In this document: positions 1 to 5,700 of the stretch, one piece after another
How positions within the stretch are numbered: the first letter of the stretch is position 1
How the letters are laid out: the number at the start of each line of letters is the position of its first letter
DNA from: JBBQSF01 sp038214085
Lineage (GTDB): Bacteria; Bacteroidota; Bacteroidia; Bacteroidales; CG2-30-32-10
Length of the DNA stretch: 8,506 nucleotides
Assembly: GCA_038214085.1 (NCBI GenBank)
Contig: JBBQSF010000128.1
Span: forward strand, 1-8,506
Direction of reading: 5' to 3'
Notes under the pieces: generated by a model
Databases searched by the model: none
Seen by the model: only the letters and a program-made list of their open reading frames with translations
What the model was told of the DNA's origin: nothing
Program-made: the position numbers and the translations under genes

Positions 1-722
1 CAAAAACTATTTAAAAAATTCTTCGGTGTATACTGCACACCTTGATACACAAATGAATCAGGAGGCTGAGTGATGTAACTGTTTAAAATATTTTTTACAG
101 TTGATAGAACAGTCTCTTCATTAAACATGCATGAATCCTTAACAAATTTCAAATAGGTTTCGAGCTCTTCAATCATTTTTGAATGATCAAAAACAGTTTG
201 CCCCGGCAACAAACCAGAATAAATTTCGCGAGGCATTGCCCCATATTTCATCATTATTTTAGGAACAGCATTGGATTCGGAACCTTCGCTAAACGTAAGT
301 TCTCCTTTTTTCTGAACATACGCTCTGGCTCGTTCTATATATTCCCAGTACACGAAATACATTTCAGAAAGTTTTACCTCCTTTTGTGATATACGAAAAA
401 TTTCAGATTCAAAAAAAGAAGTAGCGGCAAAACTCCAGCAAGTGCCAGTATTTCCTTGTGATACAGGATTATTGTGCCATTGATTTATAAAATTCCCGAA
501 CGAATCAATCACTGCCCAGGAAGGCACTTCAGCTTTTAACTGTTTTTTGGCAGAAACAAGTTCGGTTTGTTCAAATTTATCAATGCCTTTAAGAATTGTG
601 TTCTGGTAATATCCCGAAGGATATTCTTTAAAAACACCTTTATTGAATGCCGTATCTGTTTGTGCTAATATTGTTGTAAAACATGCACCAATCAATAAGA
701 ACAGACAAAATATTTTTTTCAT
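1..722 (-). CDS. Exported C1-family cysteine peptidase, bleomycin hydrolase/PepC-like (C-terminal part beyond the left edge)
   Basis: Read on the minus strand from the ATG at 722-720, this frame stays open to the window edge (240 whole codons). Residues 1-20 are a signal peptide: two Lys, a hydrophobic core, then ILA before Gln21, so the mature enzyme should act outside the cytoplasm. The active-site block is clear: Gln89 (oxyanion hole) and Cys95 in QGNTGTCWSF, the cysteine nucleophile of papain-fold peptidases. Downstream segments LSEMYFVYWEYIERAR (about 119-134) and GSESNAVPKIMMKYGAMPREIY resemble the LSQ-Y-FFWDKLERA and GG...KYGVVP blocks of aminopeptidase C/bleomycin hydrolase (C1B). The catalytic His and Asn would lie off the left edge and cannot be checked. 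Classical C1B enzymes are cytoplasmic hexamers, so the export signal is notable. The gene is divergent from the transporter gene, 62 bp away. Its substrate is unknown. Family call is firm; exact subfamily is inference. Confidence 0.88.
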   Translation of the reverse strand, partial: MKKIFCLFLLIGACFTTILAQTDTAFNKGVFKEYPSGYYQNTILKGIDKFEQTELVSAKKQLKAEVPSWAVIDSFGNFINQWHNNPVSQGNTGTCWSFAATSFFESEIFRISQKEVKLSEMYFVYWEYIERARAYVQKKGELTFSEGSESNAVPKIMMKYGAMPREIYSGLLPGQTVFDHSKMIEELETYLKFVKDSCMFNEETVLSTVKNILNSYITQPPDSFVYQGVQYTPKNFLNSF

Positions 723-737
723 ACAAATAGATAATAA

Positions 738-769
738 TCTGTAAAATTAACAATTTGATAATATCTTTG
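738..769 (+). promoter_or_regulatory. Bacteroidota-type promoter for the EamA transporter gene
   Basis: TATCTTTG at 762-769 is an exact match to the Bacteroidota -7 consensus TAnnTTTG. It is preceded, after a 20-bp spacer, by TCTG at 738-741, one mismatch from the -33 TTTG. Transcription would start around 775-778, leaving a leader of only about ten bases before the ATG at 785. This also decides the start codon: an in-frame TTG at 755 lies upstream of the -7 box and would not be transcribed. Confidence 0.62.
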
Positions 770-773
770 CAAA
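742..773 (-). promoter_or_regulatory. Candidate Bacteroidota-type promoter for the peptidase gene
   Basis: On the minus strand, TTTG (complement of CAAA at 770-773) lies 20 bp before TAATTTTA (complement of 742-749). This matches the Bacteroidota pattern TTTG-N19-21-TAnnTTTG except for the last base. Transcription would begin near 735, giving a leader of roughly a dozen bases before the ATG at 722. In A+T-rich DNA a match like this can arise by chance, so it is only a candidate. Confidence 0.4.
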
Positions 774-784
774 AACCAAAGCAG

Positions 785-1672
785 ATGAACCGACTTAAAA
801 TTGGAAATTATTTTGAACTGCATTTTATTGTGGTACTGCTTGGATTTACTGCCATTCTGGGCAAACTTATTGAATTGCCTGCACCTGTTTTGGTTTGGTA
901 CCGCACACTGTTTGCATTTTCCGCATTATTGATTTGGCTTTTTTTTAGTAAAACAAAATTTATTCTTCCATTCTCAAAAACCGTTCAGCTATTAGGAATA
1001 GGGCTTGTTGTAGGTGCTCATTGGATTTTCTTTTTTCATGCTATAAAAGTTTCCAATGTAACCGTAACTCTTGGATGCCTTGCCAGCGGGACATTATTTG
1101 CGAGCCTTCTCGAACCATTATTTCTTCGCCGACGCATTTACTGGTTTGAAGTTGTAATTGGAATCATTATCATTGGCGGGCTTTACCTGATATTTCAGTT
1201 TGAAACAAAATATGGATTGGGAATTGCATTTTCATTGATTTCGTTTTTTCTTTCATCACTGTTTACAGTTCTTAACAAAAAAATTGCACTAAAATACAAT
1301 CAAAATGTGGTTGGATTTTATGAAATGCTTGGCGGATTTATTGGTGTTTCGGTATATTTACTTTTTAATGGAAATTTAAATTCAGCCAATTTAAGTTTTA
1401 CTTTTTACGATTTTATTTTCCTTTGTCTGCTTGCTGTAATTTGCTCTGCTTATGCCTTTTCAGCTATTGTGAGAATTATGAAAGAGATTTCTGCTTACGT
1501 AGTAGTACTGTCGATAAATCTCGAACCTGTTTATGGGATAATAGCAGCGTATTTTATTTTTGGCGATTCCGAACGAATGACGGCAGGATTTTATATAGGA
1601 GCAGTCATAGTTTTATTATCTGTTTTTTCATACAACACTGTTGCCAAGCGGTTTTTAAAACCTCAATCTTAG
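785..1672 (+). CDS. EamA/DMT-superfamily membrane transporter
   Basis: The protein has 295 residues, the usual length for a two-repeat EamA protein, and consists almost wholly of hydrophobic segments. About ten membrane helices can be placed, roughly at 13-30, 36-54, 66-84, 92-110, 119-137, 145-163, 175-194, 208-228, 236-257 and 266-284. The duplicated half-repeats show at the LEP motifs: LEP at 109-111 in the first half, and NLEPVYG at 245-251 in the second, followed by a hydrophobic run ending in FGDSE, the normal EamA terminal signature. Proteins of this superfamily move amino acids, purines, sugars or other small metabolites across the inner membrane, but substrate cannot be read from sequence. 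The ATG at 785 is chosen over a TTG at 755 because a -7 promoter box lies between them. Its TAG stop overlaps the TAA stop of the convergent cysQ gene by 4 bp. Confidence 0.9.
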   Translation: MNRLKIGNYFELHFIVVLLGFTAILGKLIELPAPVLVWYRTLFAFSALLIWLFFSKTKFILPFSKTVQLLGIGLVVGAHWIFFFHAIKVSNVTVTLGCLASGTLFASLLEPLFLRRRIYWFEVVIGIIIIGGLYLIFQFETKYGLGIAFSLISFFLSSLFTVLNKKIALKYNQNVVGFYEMLGGFIGVSVYLLFNGNLNSANLSFTFYDFIFLCLLAVICSAYAFSAIVRIMKEISAYVVVLSINLEPVYGIIAAYFIFGDSERMTAGFYIGAVIVLLSVFSYNTVAKRFLKPQS

Positions 1673-2460
1673 GCTCTTTCTGCAATAAAATAAGGATTCA
1701 AAAGATTTTCCTTATTGTATAGAAATTCGCTGCCATCGGCATTCATCAACCTTCCACCTGAAGCTTCAACAATAGCATGTCCTGTGGCAATATCCCATTC
1801 CATGGTTGGTCCAAATCGTGGGTATATGTCAGCGTTTCCTTCGGCAATAAGGCATAATTTTAATGAACTTCCCTTGGTCACCAATTCCAAATTTGGTTTG
1901 TTTTTTTTAATATTATCAATGTATTCAACTGTTTCCGAGTTCATGTGCGAACGACTTGCCACAACTCTAAATCCTTGTTGCTTGTCCACGCATGGAATCT
2001 TTATCTTTTCCATGAATTTAGCATCAAAATTTTCCAAATTAAAAATGTTCCATTTATATGCTCCTTCACCAGAAATTCCATAATACAAATCGCCGGAAAC
2101 AGGAGCATAAATGATTCCCAAAACAGGCTTGCGATTCTCAATTAATGCAATATTTACAGTAAACTCGCCATTTTTTGAAATAAACTCTTTGGTTCCATCC
2201 AAGGGGTCAACAAGCCAATATCGGCTCCAATGCTTTCTGATATTAAAATCAATTTCCTTGCTTTCTTCCGAAAGAATTGGATAAGGAGTTTGTTCAAGTG
2301 CCTTTACAATAATATCATTTGCAATTTTATCGGCTGTAGTCAATGGAGAATTATCGGCTTTGTATTCAATGTCAAAACCTGTTTCATAAACTTTTAAAAT
2401 TTCAATTCCAGCCAATATTGATGCTTTCATAGCTATTGCAGACAATTTTTGATAATCCAT
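1669..2460 (-). CDS. cysQ: 3'(2'),5'-bisphosphate nucleotidase CysQ
   Basis: CysQ hydrolyses 3'-phosphoadenosine 5'-phosphate (PAP) to AMP and phosphate, removing the inhibitory by-product of PAPS-dependent sulfate reduction and sulfotransfer. The 263-residue protein is full length for the family. It carries the lithium-sensitive, Mg-dependent phosphatase motifs in order: TTADK at 41-45, SEES with the metal-binding Glu65/Glu66, DPLDGTKEF at 85-93 (metal ligands Asp85 and Asp88), and the C-terminal PRFGPTMEWDIATGHAI block with Asp223. That last block separates CysQ from general inositol monophosphatases. There is no signal peptide or membrane segment, so it is probably cytoplasmic. The ATG at 2460-2458 starts the conserved N-terminal helix and has no Shine-Dalgarno, as is usual in Bacteroidota. 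No sulfate-activation or transporter gene is visible beside it. It meets the EamA gene tail to tail with a 4-bp overlap. Confidence 0.93.
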   Translation of the reverse strand: MDYQKLSAIAMKASILAGIEILKVYETGFDIEYKADNSPLTTADKIANDIIVKALEQTPYPILSEESKEIDFNIRKHWSRYWLVDPLDGTKEFISKNGEFTVNIALIENRKPVLGIIYAPVSGDLYYGISGEGAYKWNIFNLENFDAKFMEKIKIPCVDKQQGFRVVASRSHMNSETVEYIDNIKKNKPNLELVTKGSSLKLCLIAEGNADIYPRFGPTMEWDIATGHAIVEASGGRLMNADGSEFLYNKENLLNPYFIAERA

Positions 2461-2770
2461 TTTCTAATTTTATTATTGTATTCTAATTTTTTATAAAAAT
2501 AGCTGTTTTTCCCAAATTCAGATAAAATTTTTTTTACTTAGCCTTGATACATTTTAGTCCAATTTTATAGGGTTTGTGCCTATTTATTTCCAATTTTCAT
2601 CAAAATAAACTGAGTTTTATCGATTTAAATTTTAATGTTTATAATTGATAATCTTTACGTTAACATATATCAAGATCCAATTTAGAAAAATATTTAGCTA
2701 AACATTTTAAAATCTAACATAAATATTATAATTTTACAAACTAAATCGAAATAATTCTACTTGGGCACTT
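2461..2770. other. A+T-rich divergent intergenic region between cysQ and the sensor kinase gene
   Basis: These 310 bp must hold the promoters of both divergent genes, but neither strand has an exact TAnnTTTG box with a properly spaced TTTG. The nearest -7-like strings on the cysQ side are TATTTTTA (complement of 2494-2501) and TGAATTTG (complement of 2513-2520), each one base off. On the kinase side an isolated TTTG at 2573-2576 has no partner. There is an 8-T run at 2528-2535 and a small ATAGG/CCTAT inverted repeat at 2567-2583 with a 7-base loop, too weak to call a terminator or operator. In the kinase frame there are stops at 2708, 2720 and 2729, which fix its N-terminus. No small gene, RNA gene or repeat was recognised. 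Confidence 0.6.
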
Positions 2771-5700
2771 ATGGATGATTTGCACCAAAAGTCAAAGCAA
2801 GAGCTTATCGAAGAAATTGAAAAGCTTCGGAAAGAAAATACTCTAGACACCAGCACTGCATTCGACATTTCGAATGTTGGCTTTGATATTTTAGCACAAA
2901 CCACTTCTTCAGCAATATTAATCTACAAAAAAGATTGTGTCTGTTACGTAAATCAAGAAGCAACTGAACTCACTGGTTATTCGAGCGAGGAACTGCTAAA
3001 AATGAATTTCTGGGAAGTGGTTCATCCAGATGATCGCGAAATGGTAAAGGAAAGGGGATTGGCCCGACTCAGGAACGAAAAATCAGCATCCCGATATGAA
3101 TTCAGAATTCAGACGAAAACAGGTGAAACCCGATGGGTTGATTTTGCTGCAAGTTCCCAAACAATAGGCGAAAATGATTTTATAGTAGGAGTTGCATTGG
3201 ATATTACCATAAAAAAAGAAATTACTGAAAGAGAAATTGCTAAAAATTCTGCGCGCTTAATTCTCCAATCAGCACTACTTGAAATTTCAAAAAAAGATTT
3301 CAGTACACTTGATTCTTTTTATAGGTACATAACCGAAAGTATTTCAAAACAATTGAAAATAGGGCGTACAAGCATTTGGTTTTTTAACGAAGACCAAAGT
3401 GTTTTGTATTGCGAGGACCTCTTTAGTGCTTCGCTGGGCAAACATGAGAAAGAAAATTCGCTCGATTTTAAAAATTATCCTAAATATTTTAAAGCTCTGC
3501 AAGAAAATTTGGCAATTGCTACAAAAAACGCGACAAAACATCCTTCTACCTCTGAGTTTACTGATGATTATCTTATTCCATTGAATATTACTTCAATGCT
3601 GGATATTCCTATAAGAAGATCAGGAAAAATAACAGGTGTGATTTGTTGTGAGCACATTGGCAATGAAAGAGTCTGGAGCGATGAAGAGCAGGATTTTGTT
3701 ACGGCAATTTCCGAAATTATTACTGCAACAATCGAGACCATCCATAAAAAAGATGCAGAAGCACAATTAACTGATGCATATCAAAAACTTTCAGAAACAC
3801 ACGAATTACTTATAACCCAAGAGCAAACAATAGAACAGGAACGAGAACAACTGGAAATAACACTTCGGTCGATTGGCGATGGCGTGATAACTACTGATAT
3901 CAATGGCTGCATTACCATGATAAACAAAACTACTGAAATGCTCAGTGGATGGTCGCAGAATGAAGCAATCGGAAAAAAAATTGATTCAGTTTTTAATATC
4001 GTTAATGAATATACAAAAACTCCTTGCGAAAACCCTGTTGAAAAAGTTATAAAAACGGGAAATGTTGTTGGACTTGCCAATCATACAGCACTCATATCAA
4101 AAAGTGGGAAAACATATATTATTTCTGATAGTGCTGCTCCTATTAAAGATAAAAAAGGAAACATAACTGGAATTGTTCTGGTTTTTAGAGACAATACCGA
4201 ACAAAAAAAAGTTGAAGATCAATTAAGGGAAAGTGAAAAACAATTCAGAACCACATTTGAAAATGCCCCAATCGGCATGTGTGTCAATCAGCTCGATGGA
4301 CTATTTATTCAAGCAAATCATTCGTTCAGCAATATGCTGGGGTACTCGCAAAGCGAATTGCAACAACTTCACTTTATAGACATAACACATCCTGAAGATA
4401 AGGAAGCCAGCAAAATTTTTATTGAAGAAATACTTTCAGATGGTGACAATATCCGTCATATTGATAAAAGATATGTAAAAAAAGACGGCTCCATCATCTG
4501 GGCCACCACATCGGTATCTTTGTTAAAAAATTCAGAAAATATTCCGAAATATTTTATTGTACAAATTAGAGATGTAACTGAAGCAAAGCTAACAGAGGAG
4601 GAACTCAACCTAAAAAACCTCGTTTTTGAATCATCAATCGCAGCATCAAGCATATCCGACACTAAAGGGATTTTGCTTTATGTAAATAACACTTTTTTAA
4701 AAACATGGGGATATTCAAGCAAACAGGAAGTTATCGGTTTGCCTATCAATCAATTTTTTGAATCAGAAATTGAAGCTAACAAAATCCTTCTATCGCTTAA
4801 CAAAACTGGCATATATCAAGGAGAATATACTGCTGTGCGCAAGGACGGAACACTTTTTATTGCCAATGCACAAGCCACAACACTTTACAGTAAAAATGGT
4901 GAAATTATTGGCTTTCAGTCAGCAGTTATTGATATTACAGACAAAAAAAATATTGAAGAAGCATTAATAAAAAGCCAGCAATTATTTCAAACCCTTGCAA
5001 ATACTTCTCCTGTTGGGATATTCAGAGCCGATGCAGAAGGCAATACCACTTACGTAAACCCAAAATGGTCAGAACTTTCGGATTTATCTTTTAACGAAGC
5101 TATTGGATATGGCTGGTTGGATGCTGTTTACTATGAAGACAAAGAAAATCTTAAAAGCAACTGGGATCGCTTAACTCCTTTGCAAAAGACCTCAGTTGCA
5201 GAATATCGTTTTTTGAAAAAAGATGGAACAATAATATGGGTTATGGGAAATGCCGTACCCGAATGGAACAAAGGTAAAGTGGTTGGCTACATTGGAACCG
5301 TAACTGATATTTCGGAACGTAAGCATGCAGAACAATTGATCAAAGAAAGTGAAGAAAACTATCGTATGCTTCTCGAACTTGCCTCTGATGCATTTTTTCA
5401 GGGAGATCATGAAGGAAACTTAATCCGTGTTAATAATAAAGCGCTTGAACTTACAGGATATTCAAAAGAAGAAATTCTTAAAATGAATATGAAAGAGTTA
5501 TTTCCTTCAGAAGAAATTCAGAAAAAGCCCCTGATGTACGACAAATTAAAACAGGGCGAAACATTAAGAACTGAAAGAAAGATTCTTAGAAAAGACGGTT
5601 CTACTCTTTTTGTGGAGATGAATTCTAAAAAAATGCCGGATGGTACCTTTCAGTCATTTTTCAGAGATATAACAGAGCGCAGGAAAATGGAGGATGAGAT

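Noticed and set aside
183..389. 68-codon plus-strand frame at the left end
   Set aside because: It lies antisense to the peptidase gene, whose catalytic motif is unmistakable.
681..683. Lipobox-like IGAC with Cys14 in the peptidase signal peptide
   Set aside because: Gly at -2 is atypical and the hydrophobic stretch continues past the Cys to ILA-Q, which fits ordinary signal peptidase I cleavage better.
724..731. TCTATTTG on the minus strand as the peptidase -7 box
   Set aside because: It ends one base before the ATG, so transcription would begin inside the gene.
755..784. TTG start giving a 10-residue longer EamA protein
   Set aside because: The exact -7 box at 762-769 lies inside this extension, and the ATG at 785 gives the usual charged, short N-terminus ahead of the first helix.
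1715..2083. 122-codon plus-strand frame antisense to cysQ
   Set aside because: It lies fully inside the well-supported cysQ gene and its translation resembles no known protein; it is a shadow frame.
2567..2583. ATAGG/CCTAT inverted repeat as terminator or operator
   Set aside because: The stem is only 5 bp with a 7-base loop and no following T run, and no gene ends there.
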